Assembly: GCA_003118195.1 (NCBI GenBank)
Contig: BEXV01000718.1
Location: 26,113-90,112 of the forward strand
DNA from: Hemicentrotus pulcherrimus
Lineage: Eukaryota; Echinodermata; Echinoidea; Camarodonta; Strongylocentrotidae
Reading direction: 5' to 3'
DNA: 64,000 nucleotides
Each line of letters starts with the position of its first letter. Positions within the stretch are counted from its first letter, which is position 1. Both the position numbers and the translations under genes were made by a program. The notes under the pieces are model-generated. The model saw only the letters and a list, made by a program, of their open reading frames with translations, was not told the origin of the DNA and made no database searches. Positions 11,909-26,272 of this stretch are shown here, in pieces.

Positions 11909-14900
11909 GAAATGAGGACAGAGGAGTTGATGAAGAGAGAAAACAAAATATTATTCTTAAAAATAACAATTCACGATGGCAAGAACTGATTTATGCAGCA
12001 ATATTTCACAATGAACATTAAAAATAATGAAGTTGACACTAACTTAAAACTAAAGAAAACTATCAGAATAAAACAAAAGTTCGGGCCATCATAATCATCT
12101 CATCAATTTCTGAACTCGAGGAAAATAAAGTGACATAACAGTCAGAAACTATACAGTATATGGCATTAGTATTTAAGATGTGGGTCTTATACTGAGTAAT
12201 TTAAATTAATTTTATGATTGATAAAACGAAGATGAATAAAGGTCAGGGCAACTTCTTAGGTAATGTACACAGGCCCGCGAAAGTAAAATCTATGAAGTTC
12301 GAAAGAGGGGTGTAGATGTATTACAAGAGAAGCCGTTTCTTTTTCCTTTTTCATCTGTTTCATTTAGTTCTTGACAGCGTTCATCTTGAGAAGGATTGAA
12401 ACGGAAAAGTAGTCCATTTAAAAGAAGAAGAAGAAAAAAGGAAATAAAAAGGGAAAGAGAATTCAGCGAAGCGGAGTCTATTTCTACCAGTGACTGATTA
12501 CTACTCCTTATTACATTAACTGCGGTCCATCGAACTGAGAGCGGTGTAACCCGACCCTACTGCTCGCCCCGATCCCTCGGGTAACTTTCCCGCTCCAAGA
12601 CCCTTCATCACGAGCTATAATACACCACCTTCTTTTCCATCTCCGTTTTATTCCTTCTTCCTAAATATTTCTCACTTCCCTTATCCTACATCGTTCTATT
12701 TTTCATCCCATTCCTTCATTCTTTCATCTTCTTTGGGCTAAGCGGATGACCCCCAAAAGAATAAAACGATTCCGATATCCACTTCGATGTTGGGTAGTAG
12801 GTATCGTCATCTTCTGCTGATGAAGAATCATTATAATAATTGGCAGAACAATAGCTTTCACTTTAGCGGATGGGCGAGAAATCTAAACCACTTAAAGTAA
12901 TGTATTTAACATCGCGCCCCGGTAATAATTTCCTGTGCAAACAATGCGTAAAAATAACGCCATCATCTCCCTCTCTCACTCCCTATCTCTATCTCCCTTT
13001 CCCCATTCTCCACTTACCCCCCTTCTCTACTTCGGAGGGGGCAAGGGGTCCTTATCAAATTAATTGCGTTAAGTGGCGCGCGTGGGTATGCAAATAGTAA
13101 CGGGGATACCCCTCTGCGCGTGACCTGGCTAGCTCGCCGTCTTGGGCTCACCTTACACCGGTCTGGGGCTGCCGTACTGATGGACTAGGTCGTCGCAAAT
13201 TTGTATGAAAACTTGACGTTTTGAATTATATTCTATATTAACACTTTTTCAAACTCTCTGTATTATGTCGACATCTTCCAATGTCACCAAATTTTGTCGG
13301 GCATTAATGTGGATAATAACCTATCAACAAAATCAATGGAAGCAAGTGATCAAGCTATAATTTTGTAAGAATAGAAACAGCATTCGAACAATATCTGAAC
13401 TATATATTGGCTATATAATTTTTGGCGAAATAGTATAATGAAACAAATTAGTGTATAGATTCCAATATGCCTTATTGTCAACAAGGCGTTTGTATATTAG
13501 TTCAAGACTTATATCAACAGATGTTAAATTCATGTACACACCATGATCACAATGTAACATTTATTGCAAGAAGTGCCAAAAAAGTATTGGCGTTACCATT
13601 TTCACATATAATTTTATCATATTAAGAAAATAATACATTCATTTCATTATTTTCCCTTTAAAATCCACTTACCACGAACGAAGATATTACAATATGATAC
13701 GCTAATGTCTATTACGATATATTTAATAAGATTTGCACCACATTATTAATTCTTAGTTGAAGTAAAATACAACAATTTTAAAATCCATTTCATATTATAA
13801 TGTACTCTAGAGAATGATTTGGTATAATTATAGTATTACTATAATTATGACGAACAAGTACCTAACAAGTACCCAAAATAATTGCACGAGAAAATAACTC
13901 AAGAAGTGCCTATAACGAATCCCATCGTCTAGTAAAACGTTTAAAGTCATGAATAGGTATAAAAATTAAAAATTATTTAATACTAGATAATTAGAAATGT
14001 GCATTTTGGAAGTGCTTTTTGTTTGTTTTATTTTGGGATTTTTGTTTTATTTTTATGCGGTAGAAATCATGGTGTTTAGATCTAAGTTTAAACTTGATGT
14101 AAGTGATTAAGTAACTGCAAATATATATTTCAAATAGAAATCATTTTACTTCTTCATTTTTTAAAACTTTCCTATCAAATAGAATGTGCTGGCTTTGTAA
14201 GTTTTTATCAATCTTTTTATTTTTACATTAGAATTACTCAGGTTTCTCATCAATAAAGGTTAATTTTTTTTCCTTCGTGATTCTACATGCATAATACATA
14301 CTTGAAGGGCGTCTGCGGTAAAGCCACTACAGGTTAACATCTGCGACCAATTAACAAAATTAGAGAATCAACTTGGTTATATTTTATCTCCACGCCTACA
14401 TCCCCGTCTTACTGTAATTCAGGTTCCAGAGACCCTTTATTTTGTCTATTTCTATTCAGATGTTAAAAAAGAGAAAGAATGGACAAGCAGTGGTCTGTTA
14501 AAGAAAGAGAAAAACGATTGCGAGCAGAGCTATTTGCTTGATTGGTGTTTGCGGGGTTGTAATCGGAGTACGGTGAACATAAATGGTACGCCAGAGCTTC
14601 CCCGCTAGATGCATAGTAAACACACGATGCTCCTTCGGTTTTTCCTTCCTCTCTCTCGCTCTCCTTCCCCTCTGTCTCCTTCTTTCCCCCTGATACCTCG
14701 CTCTCTTTTCGCGCCAAACCTTAGCGACTTGCGGAACGCCGCGGTGATTTGATACTAATCGTGAAGCGCTTTCCACGCCGCAGGCTCCCCGGCGACTTAC
14801 ATTACAATTCCGATCGCAAATGTCAGTGCAATGTAATACCGACGAATGCCGCCAATTTCAGATCCATCACTGTTGATTCTTTTTCGGAAAATAAGATGAG

Positions 14901-17900
14901 GGTATGTGGGAGAGAGGATGGGAGAGGACAAGGAGATATAAAAGATGCCATCCGGGCGAGGAAGAGTCCATCATGAAAGGGAAGAAAGTGGTGGATAGGG
15001 GATGAAAGGGAGATAGAGATAGGAAATAAAAGAGGAAGAAAAGTGATAAGTAAATTTGATTGCCGTCTTCCCGCTAGCTTCATGTCCTTCAATACAATTA
15101 ACTTATATAATGCCTTCAATTATGAGGCCTATGCTAGTTGCTCACTTTGAATTCAGTTCAGGTTTCCACCAGTCTCGACGCGGTTTTGTTTGTCAAAATC
15201 CTAGACTGTTTAACAACCAGTTTTCTCCTCAGAACTCAAGATGAGGTGCATTTAATAGAATGAGAGACTGAGGTGATTCGAGTTATTAGGACCAAAGGCT
15301 TTGGGAAACACAAGTTCTAAGGATATACTACATAAAATGGATTATATAAACATGGAAAGAAGGGCTATCACTATATGGTTTCCTACTAAGATGTTGTCTT
15401 CTTTGTCGTAAATATTGTGCGTGCGTGTGTGTATGTGCGTGTTGACATTTTTCTGTGCTATGTAACTTTTTTGTAATATCCATCTTTCTTTTCTACCGAA
15501 ACCTGGTTTCGAAACACATTTATACACACATACACTCGTTTTATTCTCTATCAAATTTCGCTGTCATATCATTATAAATTTAGGACTTTATGCTAATAGC
15601 TGTAGGCTAAATGGCTAATATTTATATAAAAACATATATAACTATAAACAAAAGACATTTTTATCAATATGTGTTACTAATAATCTTGTACTTATGAGTA
15701 TAATAGTATTGGAATCATGCTCTTTAAGCAATTTTGTTTATCATAAAATGTTGAACAGCAAAAAGTACTTGCATAAAAAGCATAGGTACATATCAATATT
15801 TAGGCCTATATATTTGTGTCAGATGTCGTACTAAAAGCTAATTATTCTGCATTCAAGTTAAATGTCATGAATATGTTTTTATAATATTTTAAGACATGAA
15901 AACTTTGAGGAACAATCTTTGAGTTATGCCGATGCTAACCTTTTCTACGTCCATTAAAAGCCATTGTAACATATTGTTATGAAACATTTTTATATAAAAA
16001 TTGTCGAGCCGAAAAGGTCTTGCACTTAAGACTCTGACTTTGCTCTCACTTGCTTTTTAAGACCTTTATTATTAATGTTTCAGAAAGATATAAAAGTCGA
16101 AGATGCTTTCAGAAATAAAGTCGTGATGCATCTGGTGTCAAGCGCAATAATTTAATGCAATAACTCTGACTTTTCCAAAAGCTCCTATTTTTTCTTCTTC
16201 GCCTTATCTTTCATGATAAATCGCTGTTGCTCGGGTCAGCCATCCACGAAAAGGGGTCATTATCAAAATAGTACAACTTGATACTCAAAGTATTAAATGT
16301 ATCAAAAACGAAATATGAAGTGAATCTGAGGGAAAGGAAGAGAGGTGCTTATTGAAGTGTGAGGGTGTCACGATTTATTAGATAAGAAAGCTGTCAAGAT
16401 GTACTCTTCCGGTGAAGTTGTTTCCAGCTCTTGCGTTTTACTCTTTGAGAATATACATTACTGTGTCAGCCTAGCCTTTATTTGTCTGGCTGAGAGCGAT
16501 CCAGCGAAATAAAAGACTATACTGGGTTTTCTTCATACTGTTTTATTTTATTTCTATATTTCTCTTTGATTTCAGATTTCAATGTAATTTAATGATGGCG
16601 CATTTATGATTTATATGAAATGTCCAATTGACTGTAAAAAAAAAANGGGGGGGTAAAGGGTTCATGGTTTGGATCACTGCCAGGCCCTTTGGAAAGACAG
16701 TATTCTGTTTCTTTTCCTCTCGACTCAGGTAAAGTCAATGCATATCCGGTAAGAAGAAATTTATCGAAATTTTGGGCGCCTTATCGTGAAAATTTAGACT
16801 ACTTGTAGTTTTCAATGCTGTGTATCCTAAAAATGTACATGTACTTCATAATAACAATTGAAATTGTTATCAATGTAATGCTTATTGTTATCATAATCAT
16901 TATCGTTATCAATATAATTATCATTACTTTGTTTTTATCATTTTCATTTGTTTTGTTATTCCATTATTCTAATTATAAATTAGAGAATTACTCAACAAAG
17001 CATACACAAAAAACATTATTATCATTAGTAGCAGAAGTATCACCTGTTTTTGGAAATTACATTTTGTCTCATAGGGGAGAGTAGAAGGTATATCGTCTAT
17101 GTGGGAGTTGATAATCATGATATTTTCCATGGTCATTCGCATTGCCGCCGTCGGTATTTATTTTGTTTTGTTTTTATCCTTTAGTTGTTGTTTTTTTGCT
17201 AAATCTTTTGTTTCAATCTTATAATATTGTTACAAACGTCGAACATATTCATGTACATAATGTATGCTAATAATTATGCGCATAGGCAGAAGATTCGTAA
17301 ACAAAAGATCATATTGTTGATTAAAACCTACACAGGTATTTTTTCGTTTTGTTTTTTTATTAATTTTGTTTCTAAAGTTGTGTTGTGAAGTACAAAAAGA
17401 TGCGATTTGTGTAATCTATTGTAACATTGTTGTGACAATAGATATACTGAAAAGATAGGGATTGATATAGAAGACCCTATGTAATTTCATAAGAATATGA
17501 AATAGGCGTTAAACGGTCCATTTGGACAATTTCCCTTTGTAAACCTGTAATTCTAAAGATTTTATGTAATTAATAAGTTTATAAGTCAGTTTTCTCCGAT
17601 ACAAATACGATATGAAAAATATGTATAGATATACAGATCAGACCAAAAATTGATGAAATTATTTTGTTATTTTTTAAAAGGAAATACTGTTCTTTTATTT
17701 TTAAAACGTAATCTGAATTTTATTCAAAGCCTATACACATTTTAAAAATTGAGAAAATATTGGAAAACAAATCTTCAAAAATGCGATAACAGCATATACA
17801 AAGTTCGCATGAGTCCAAATGCATTCTATTCGACCTAACTGTTTGCAGTTTGTGCTTCATTACCTGTTGAATAGAGTTGTATGAATATATTAAGCAAAAA

Positions 17901-18440
17901 AATCAATTATTTTAATGAATGGCGGTGATTATGTATACAAGTCGTTCAATGGTTCACTCTTTACTCTCCAAACTGCGGAAATAGAAAGGACCGCAGTTTG
18001 GTCAACCGTAAAATAATTTTACATGCTTGAACAAAAAATACTTGAATTCCAAGGATCGGACGTAAACATTCAAAAATTGCACGAGAATCTTCGATAACAG
18101 ATAACAAAACAACAAAATAATGGCACTGAATTACGATTTCACTTTCAATATACTTTATCCTTTAATGTCGGTGGTTTTATCTTTATCAATACCTGTAGAT
18201 ACTCGACCTATATTCGTTGGTTCTCATGTCGTTCTTTAGTCCTTTACAACTTCGGCATCACTAAGTGTCTGTTTATCAATTTGTTTAATTTTTTACAGGT
18301 ATAATGCCACTTTATATACGTAATTGTTTCTAAAATGCCATAGCATTTATCATTATATGTGCCTCGGAACGTTTATAATAGAATTATGGCGACATGAAAC
18401 TGTGATTTATTATCGTCATCATGGTCATTATATAATAGCA
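11909..18440. other. AT-rich gene-poor region
   Basis: No exon could be supported. A more GC-rich island at about 13060-13200 and a perfect hairpin at 17968-18001 are the only structures noted. Confidence 0.5.
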
Positions 18441-18542
18441 AACAGGGAGTGAAGATGGTGCACATTGTGCGATAATGAATCCGTGAATTACGGTATTTTG
18501 TACTTACAGCGTTATAAATCCAGGTTATTATTATTATTATTA

Positions 18543-18598
<56 letters not shown>

Positions 18599-18600
18599 GT
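18441..18600 (+). mobile_element. SINE 3' part with (ATT)n tail
   Basis: The core AGATGGTGCACATTGTGCG is followed by AGCGTTATAAATCCAGG and then about 70 bp of ATT repeat (18527-18600). The core matches 27814-27830 at nearly every base. The tRNA-like head is missing, so the copy is 5' truncated. Confidence 0.65.
18527..18600 (+). repeat. (ATT)n microsatellite
   Basis: An ATT array with two GTT interruptions, attached to the 3' end of a SINE copy. Confidence 0.92.
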
Positions 18601-19819
18601 TTGATGCATGTAATTAATTGTATGAATTTCCGAATATGTAATAACTATTATTCATGACGTTTTATCTCCATATTTATTACGTTTTATTCCTTGAATTTAT
18701 CCATGTAAACAAAGGTGTCATGTACACATTCGAATCTCCTTTTAACACTGCATGTAAGTTTTCACACGTAGACAACGCACATACACACACAACTCACCCG
18801 CGGAATAATTCATTGAATTCAATGATGAGACATATTATTCTCTATTAACACCTAGCAAATTTTACGACGGTAACTCTTCCTCGTGGTAGCTACATACCCC
18901 CTCCCCCACCCGTATTTAAAGATTGCATACACATCACTCCGTGGCACCGCATTGTGTATCAAGGTATGTGGCGCCACCATTGCTTACCACTACTTCAGCT
19001 ATCTACGGTAGTACGTACGCCACGCATGCATGCATGGATACTAACTAAAGGGGCATCGCTTTAATTGATTGCGCGGCCCGGAGAGCGGGGCAGTGTGTGT
19101 CCATCGGACCGTGTAATACGATCACTTAGCAGGAGAAATGTTTGCACGCCATCGCAGCTATCAACTACAGCGCAGCGAAACGTAGAAGGGAAAGAACTCC
19201 TTGTGCCTGACCTGGCTGAAATGTGGCAAATTACATTAGGTGTGCAGCGCTGCGTGGTGGGCTCTCAATCCATCTCTTTACTCCTCTATTCTCTTTTCAG
19301 CTCAAGTACACACTCTCCATCCCCTACCCTCAGTCTCTATTCATAGTTGGACTTTATCTCACCTGTATATTCTACTTATTCACCCCCTATTCCTACCCAC
19401 CCCCTGCCTCACTTTCTTTTACATTTCTCTTATTTCTCCTTCGGCTTTTCTTCGTTTACCCTTTTCCCAATGTTTTTCTCCATCACACTACCGTCTCTAA
19501 AATTCCATCTTACTAATTTTCAATAGGGACGCAGTTCCCACCCCTTTTGATGTCATTTTGCTTTTCCAATTTTTTCTTTTCATAACATATCACATTTCCC
19601 GCCTTTACCTGTAGCGTACTTTCCTTTCTCACTCTTTTTTGTCCCTGTCTTCCACTACTATCAACTTTGTTCATTCAGTCCTGATCGACTCCTTGCGAAT
19701 GTTTACAGACATCATCACTAAGGCTCTGGCATTATATACCGTCTTTCAGTACTGATTCCTCGAATCTACTTTTAAGAACTGTACTACAACTAATACTACT
19801 ACTTCTACTACTACGAAAA

Positions 19820-19932
19820 GTTCTACTTCTTCGCCTTCTCCTTCTTCTTGTTCTTCTTCTTATCTTCTTCTTCTTCATCTTCTTCTTTGTTTCCGTTTTC
19901 CCTTCTTCTTCTTCTTCTTCTTCTTCTTCTGC
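19820..19932 (+). repeat. (CTT)n trinucleotide repeat
   Basis: CTT units with CTC, GTT and ATC variants. The minus strand reads as a Glu/Lys/Arg frame, which is repeat-driven. Confidence 0.88.
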
Positions 19933-20004
19933 TGATGCTGCTTCTAATACTGCTACTACTACTATAACCCCAAACCTCTTGACTATGTAAGTTTGAAAGA
20001 TAAA

Positions 20005-20163
20005 GATATCATAGTCTAGTGGTTTGATTTTTGGATGCAAAAGTCATGGGTTTGAACCTCGGAGCGGCACTATTGCCTTTTTGTATATCCACAACGTCGT
20101 TCACACTGTGTGGGTTAATGAATGAGATATGGTAGCAAACTCTGAAAAGTGCTCAGAAAAAAT
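20005..20163 (+). mobile_element. tRNA-derived SINE copy
   Basis: An A-box-like ATAGTCTAGTGGTTTG (20011-20026) and B-box-like GGGTTTGAACCTC (20048-20060) are followed by a body containing GTTCACACTGTGTGGGTTAA. That body matches the core shared by the copies at 18441 and 27795. Confidence 0.7.
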
Positions 20164-22439
20164 GATCATGAGCTCGTTTTTGTTTTTATCCAGTCTATTT
20201 TACCTTTCTTTTATAAAGGTTGTGTTTTTGTTGTTGTTGGTAGTATGCTGTCTAATCAAAATCAGATACAGAGAATGAACGTGTATCTTATATGGCTACG
20301 AGCATTCCCATTTCAATTTTTTAATTTCTTGTTGTGTTTGCCATATTACTTCTCTACTTTTCTTCAATTCCAAGCCATCTCCCTACATTGGTATGCACAA
20401 TATTATGCCAACGAAGTTTATTCGCAATAAAAACATCTATCTTTTCATTCTCTTGCGCATCAGCTACTCACTCTAAAAACAAACAACTCAACTGCATGGT
20501 TAAAGGCAATGCTTGAAAACATGAGAAGAAATTTTACATATTGCCCGCAGACAATAAACCCCCACTCCTCTCCTTTTCGCTTCTTCCACATTAAACAAAC
20601 GGCGTCTGGAAACCTGTGTAGATATGAAATAGCATTGGACGGAATGAGCATGTATGTATATCATTGGCATGTGATGACCTTGGCTCGGAGCTCCTCTTCG
20701 TTCGTCAATCGCCCCGTAACTCCCCCGCAGGGAACACGCTATACTGCCACGCTTTACCCTCTTTATTAAATCTAACATGCACTCAACCTTACCATTCTCA
20801 TCATACCATTCATCAAACATCTCTATCTCTCTATCTCTCTCCCTCTCTTTCTATTTCTTCACTTTCTCTCGTCTCATCTCATTCCAAAATATCACAAGCC
20901 CCCTGCTATTTCTTTGCTCCCTTTAATATTTTCTTTGAATAAAACATCTTTTCATATTTTGATGTATCTTATCACTCTTCACTTTTCTCCAACACCAGTC
21001 CATTGTTATAATTTTATTGCTATACATTGTTTGTTATTGTTAAGGTATTCGTAACTTCTGAAGATAATCAAGTAAGAGAAAGTAGGTAGAAAGTATATAA
21101 TATCAGGGACAGATCCAGGGTTTTATAAAAAGGTTTTTAGTGGCTCACACAAAAAATCTCTGACGACAAGCAACAACCCCCCCCCCCCCCAAATAAAAAA
21201 ATGTTACGATATTTTATATCTTATATCTTACATTCTATATGATATTATGATCATTTATGGTATTGTGAAAGTGTTTAAATTAAAAGAGGATATAAACATT
21301 AATTGAAACGAAATTGAAATTAGAATATGATAATTGATGATGAAGATCCTCTTACCTTCGTTTTATTTCCTTCATAACAAATTGTTTTACATTAATTTGT
21401 GTATCATTATTAAACCTGATATAAATTGCATTGAAATGTTTTATGTAACGCGCTTTAAAAGAGTAACATAATATTATTATTACCTATCAAATTCAATATG
21501 ACACACTCTAAATACTTTAAAGGGACACGTAAATATACGACGTTATAAGAAATTTCATAGTCATCACAACACGGACGAAACTATGAAATATATGTATTAG
21601 GTTGCAAATATGACGTGAGCAAAATCCGGTCATTTCAATCAGTTTAATTCTAGTCATTGACAACACTCTAGCCGGTACGGTATGAAGATGGACGTGAGGT
21701 TAAGCTAAATGTAAAAATTACTTCAATAGTTTAATGCTTAAAAGCATAGTTTTCTAGTATCCCTCATAAAAGATTTCTTGTTAATGGATTGGTCAAGAGC
21801 TTATGTGGTCATTCGAAATTCTTCTAGAAAAGAATTTCCTTTGCCGGGGAAAAATATATGTGACAAAGACACGATGTTGTGTCCCGAAAATACGGACAAT
21901 AGAGTATCTATTATTTTTCTATAATGCATTGCGATCGAGTTTTTCGTTTTGTTATCTGTTTCACTTGAGACCATTACGTGGACATTAACCGATACATTAT
22001 GTTCATAACTAATTAATTCATTGTATGCATGATGACTTTTAAATGATATGACATTAACACTCATCTTGGTAGAGGCCTATCACATTCACGTCCATACATA
22101 GACACCGCACTAATATTTACCTCCAGTAAGGCGTTGGGACCAACTGGAATTTGAAAAAAATCATCACAGCCAAATAGAATTTAAAATACCCTATACGATT
22201 ACATATTGCTTACGCATTTTGACCTACTAGAGAAGTGCACTATATGTGCGGCCTATAACCTGTAATTATAATGTCTGTATATAATTCTTTTGGACAAGAT
22301 TAGGGGACAAAATATTGGGAGCATTATTTGATGCTTTCTATTTGACTTTGTATACATTTTGCAACGTTTGAATTTGATATCTTGATACGAATTGAATTAT
22401 TTAGGTAGCTAATAAAAGTCAATATCCGGTCTGCTAAAT

Positions 22440-22566
22440 CTTACCTAATTTTGTCTAATATTATCTTATCTAATCATATCTTACCCCCATCCTATCTTAT
22501 AATATCGTTTCCTTTTTCTTATACCTTTTCTTTTCTCATCTTGTCTTTTCTTATCTTATCTTGGAT
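22440..22566 (+). repeat. Degenerate (TCTTA)n-like repeat
   Basis: Repeated TCTTATCTAA, TCTTACC and TCTTTTCTTA units form a pyrimidine-biased minisatellite. Confidence 0.65.
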
Positions 22567-24487
22567 AAATAAATACAATCAAATAACAATAATCATTGTT
22601 GTTGTGGCATATACCGGTATGTACAAAGTCTAATAAACATGTTACGAACAAACTCAATAACATGATAGAGAATGCTTTTACAATCAGTCCTCACTATCAG
22701 AAAATGTAATTATTTTTGTACATTCTGCTCGAAGAAAGATTGCTTGACGATTTAAGACTATGAAAATCTCATCTTCGAACAATTCTCCATATTTTTGTTA
22801 GCGGAAAGCGTTGTAGCGTATTAATTTCTCATAGAATACACTGATGAGTTTTGATTTCAAAATGAATATCCGAGGTGCTTTCTTGGGTTTCAATTCGTTT
22901 CGGCTCGCCTTTAAATCTCAAGAGATGAAAAGAATGCAAGTTTACTCGAAACAAATGGAAGGATCATCATACAAATTATGCTATTCAATCTAAAACCACC
23001 GCAGGGTGAATTATTTCCAAAGCGACATGATACAATCTTCATGGGCGATGCGCTTGCTTTCCAGGATTGCTCGCTTGGTGCGACTTCAAGCTCAACAATA
23101 GAAGGGAAAAAAGGAAAAGAGAAAGATTACACAAACAAAACTAAACATTGAAAGGTCTTGTAACCTATACCTGTTATTCTTTTATTGATTTATTTTGAAA
23201 CGGAAATGGTTAAGGTTGTTCAATAGGAAAACTAAAAGGATGTGAATCATGAGAAAGGCGCAAGAGAAGTGAATATTGGTCCAAAGGAGAGACAAGAACA
23301 GTTAAGATTGCTTGCTTGGTGTAACTTTTTCAAACTTCCTTTTCAAACACAGTCAAACTTATTTTTACAAACATTTCTTATTTGTAATACAGGAATTATA
23401 CTTAATATTGCGATAATTATGATGATAACCATTACTAGAAATATCACAAAGTGAATGCATTAAAATAAGAGAGGTTAAACCGACTACCACCGGAAAACAA
23501 AAATAATAATTATCCTTAACACATACCATCTTTTCCATATTTGTTTTTATTATTCCATATTTTGTCACTCTAATGTACTCCATTGTATAGAACATATTAA
23601 TAGCGTCACGAAAGGGTGCTAACAATGCAGGGTTTTCAAATCTGTAATTCATATAAATGTACTTTTTCAACTTATTTATTTTTCCTTCGTCTCACCACTT
23701 TCCCGGTTCACTCATTGCTTTATATCTCCAAATGCAGGTTCTCTACCAAACCTTCCCGTACTTTGGACGGTGTAGCCAAGAAATTAATAGGCAAGCTTTC
23801 CTAGTAACCCATTGGTCCACCAGATCTTTGTGTGATTATCTCTCCACCTGATAATCCCACATCGCATCATTTGACATAGCAGGATTATAAGAGAGGGTTA
23901 GCGGCGTCTGGACTCATCGGGACGCATCGGGAGTAAGACACAGGTAGACATTATGGAGAGATCGACGTCCCGGGTGAGGGGACAGCAAAATACTTGTGAT
24001 CGAAATCAATGAAGACGAAAAACCGAAGAGTTTACTTTCTTATCGAGATGTTCGAAACGGGTATAAATATTGACGGGATATGTTTTTTGTGTCTGATTAA
24101 AAATCCACTTCATAATCCTTACTTATAACTTGGTGTTAGGATCAATAGACAGGATTATCCCTAGAAATGCCCATTATTTCATGTCGATTCTTTAGTTGGA
24201 TCAAGAAAATGACACCTGACTCATTTTTCGGTATAAAATTAAATTAATTTTAAAACTATGTCTAAATATTTCGCCTTGTTTTACAATGACATAAATAAGT
24301 TTGTTGAGTAAGTAACCAACGTTCATATGCGTATTTCCATGTTAGCCTACACAATATTATCATACTCATATGATTTCTCGCCTTCTAACCTATTTGTTTA
24401 TATATTATGTGCATGTTTTTATTTAACTTTGTATGTAAATCATGTTAATCTATAAGGTATGTTTCTTTGTAAAATTGTGATTGCTTT

Positions 24488-24571
24488 TTATATGCACGGC
24501 CATGCTGAAGAACAGCCATTGGCTGAAGTATGCCACAGTGCTAAAATGAAATAAACAACAACAACAACAAC
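24488..24571 (+). mobile_element. Probable non-LTR retrotransposon 3' end with (AAC)n tail
   Basis: A hairpin-forming stretch, GGCCATGCTGAAGAACAGCC then ATTGGCTGAAG, is followed by AATGAAATAAACAACAACAA and a short AAC repeat. An ordered hairpin plus simple-repeat tail is typical of LINE/SINE 3' ends (family knowledge). No reverse transcriptase frame lies upstream. Confidence 0.45.
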
Positions 24572-25404
24572 TCATCTTTTGCTAAAAATCTTTGAAATTG
24601 CTCTAAATTAATGACAGCCTTTTCTGCTAGTTTAGGACAGACTTTCAATGTCTTTGTTTGATTTTCCTATTATTATCGACTTAACATAACTGTAAAAAAT
24701 GACAATGATGCCACACGTAACTAGAGGCCAACAATGATTCATTTACCGTGATCTTATATCCTTAAGTAATTCTGACTCTTTTCATGAGCCAGCTGCTAAT
24801 ACTGATATGATAAACAACTTGGTGTCATAAAGAGACCGCTAAGTAAGTCAGGGAAATCTGTGATGAGCCAAAGATTTAATAGTCACTCATTATTCGCAGT
24901 TGCGATTTCAGTTATCCCCCTTCTATTACTCAATTCAATTACATTTCACCAGGCTATCTTTCCAGCGCTTTTGACGACACCGAAATATGGTGGACCTCCC
25001 CCTCCATTTTTTTTCTTGCTCTGGGGTCTAAACGCGATTAAATTTTAGAAGACATTCCTAAAAGGTAGAAAGAGTCATAATGAGTTGTCATCTTCGTCGC
25101 TCTCTCTCTCTCGACAAAACGTTCGTATCGACAAAGTGACGCTATAATAGATCATCATGACTGCCATCTTCATCGTCATCATCATCGCCTCCGTCGTCAA
25201 CTTAAGTATTATAGAAGAATGTTGTCAGTAGCCATTGTGCATTTATTTTAGAGGTCCGTCAGTATGATTGATTGCATATATACAAAATATTGATGACTAC
25301 ACCATCATAAGACTCAAAATACATTAATGGCATAGCAAAAAAGAAAAAGAAAACAACTTGAGAAAAACAAATGGATTATGAAAGAAGAAAGATAGGACAA
25401 AAAT

Positions 25405-25600
25405 GAATACGAGTAAGAAGAAGAAGAAGAAGAAGGAAGGCAGAGGAACAGAAGAAAAAAGGAGAAGAAGAAGAAGGAGAAGATAATATAAATTAAAAAG
25501 AAGAAGGGTAAAAAAAAGAAGGAATACAAAGATGAAGAGTTGACAGAATCATAGAAAGAGAGAACAATACTACATAGAGAGAGAAATGAAAATAGAAAAA
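25405..25600 (+). repeat. (GAA)n purine-rich repeat
   Basis: GAAGAA units run at 25410-25435 and 25440-25482, then degenerate A/G-rich sequence. Confidence 0.85.
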
Positions 25601-26236
25601 AGAAGGGGTACCGCTGGAGTGCCATGTCTTCTGTAGACGAGACATTTTATTATTCTAATTTAAGTTATAGATTGAAGAAAAAGAAGACGTTATCGATCAT
25701 CTAACATAAAAAGGTGAAAATAGAATGGTTCTGTCATAAGACAGTAAATAATTAACTGTAGGATATCAAATATTGTTTGAAATATATTTAGACTACGAGT
25801 TTTAAGAGGCGTCCTTATGATAAATACAGAAAATTGGTATGTTAACCAGATGTTGAAGATAGTGAGCAGTCATCGCAAGACAATTGGCATATGATTTCTC
25901 TTCTCCCCTTTGTTCTTGATCTCACGGGGGCCTATCCCCGTCTATGTTTCTGTGATTAATCCAGTTAAAATTCAATCACACTAAACAGTGAAATCGGCTT
26001 AGTCGCGGTCTCTAATCAGTTAAGTGGCCGTAGAGAAAAAGGTCTTGAGCCTAACACGCTTGAATCACCCCTGACCGAGCGTATGGAAATCGTTCCAGCG
26101 AGTACCAGTCGTTTTGGGATATGGCCGAAATTAGGGCCGCTGAAGAATTCATCGGGGCGTGTATGCTTCAATCAGAGCAGTTTCAAGTCAGGGAAGCCCC
26201 CCCCCCCACCCCACCCCCACTTTTAAATAGAAAAAT

Positions 26237-26237
26237 G

Positions 26238-26271
<34 letters not shown>
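26237..26271 (+). repeat. (CT)n microsatellite
   Basis: A clean CT run follows a C-rich stretch at 26198-26220. Confidence 0.9.

Positions 26272-26272
<1 letters not shown>

Noticed and set aside
19732..20040. Glu/Lys/Arg-rich protein on the minus strand
   Set aside because: The frame is the complement of a CTT repeat joined to a SINE.
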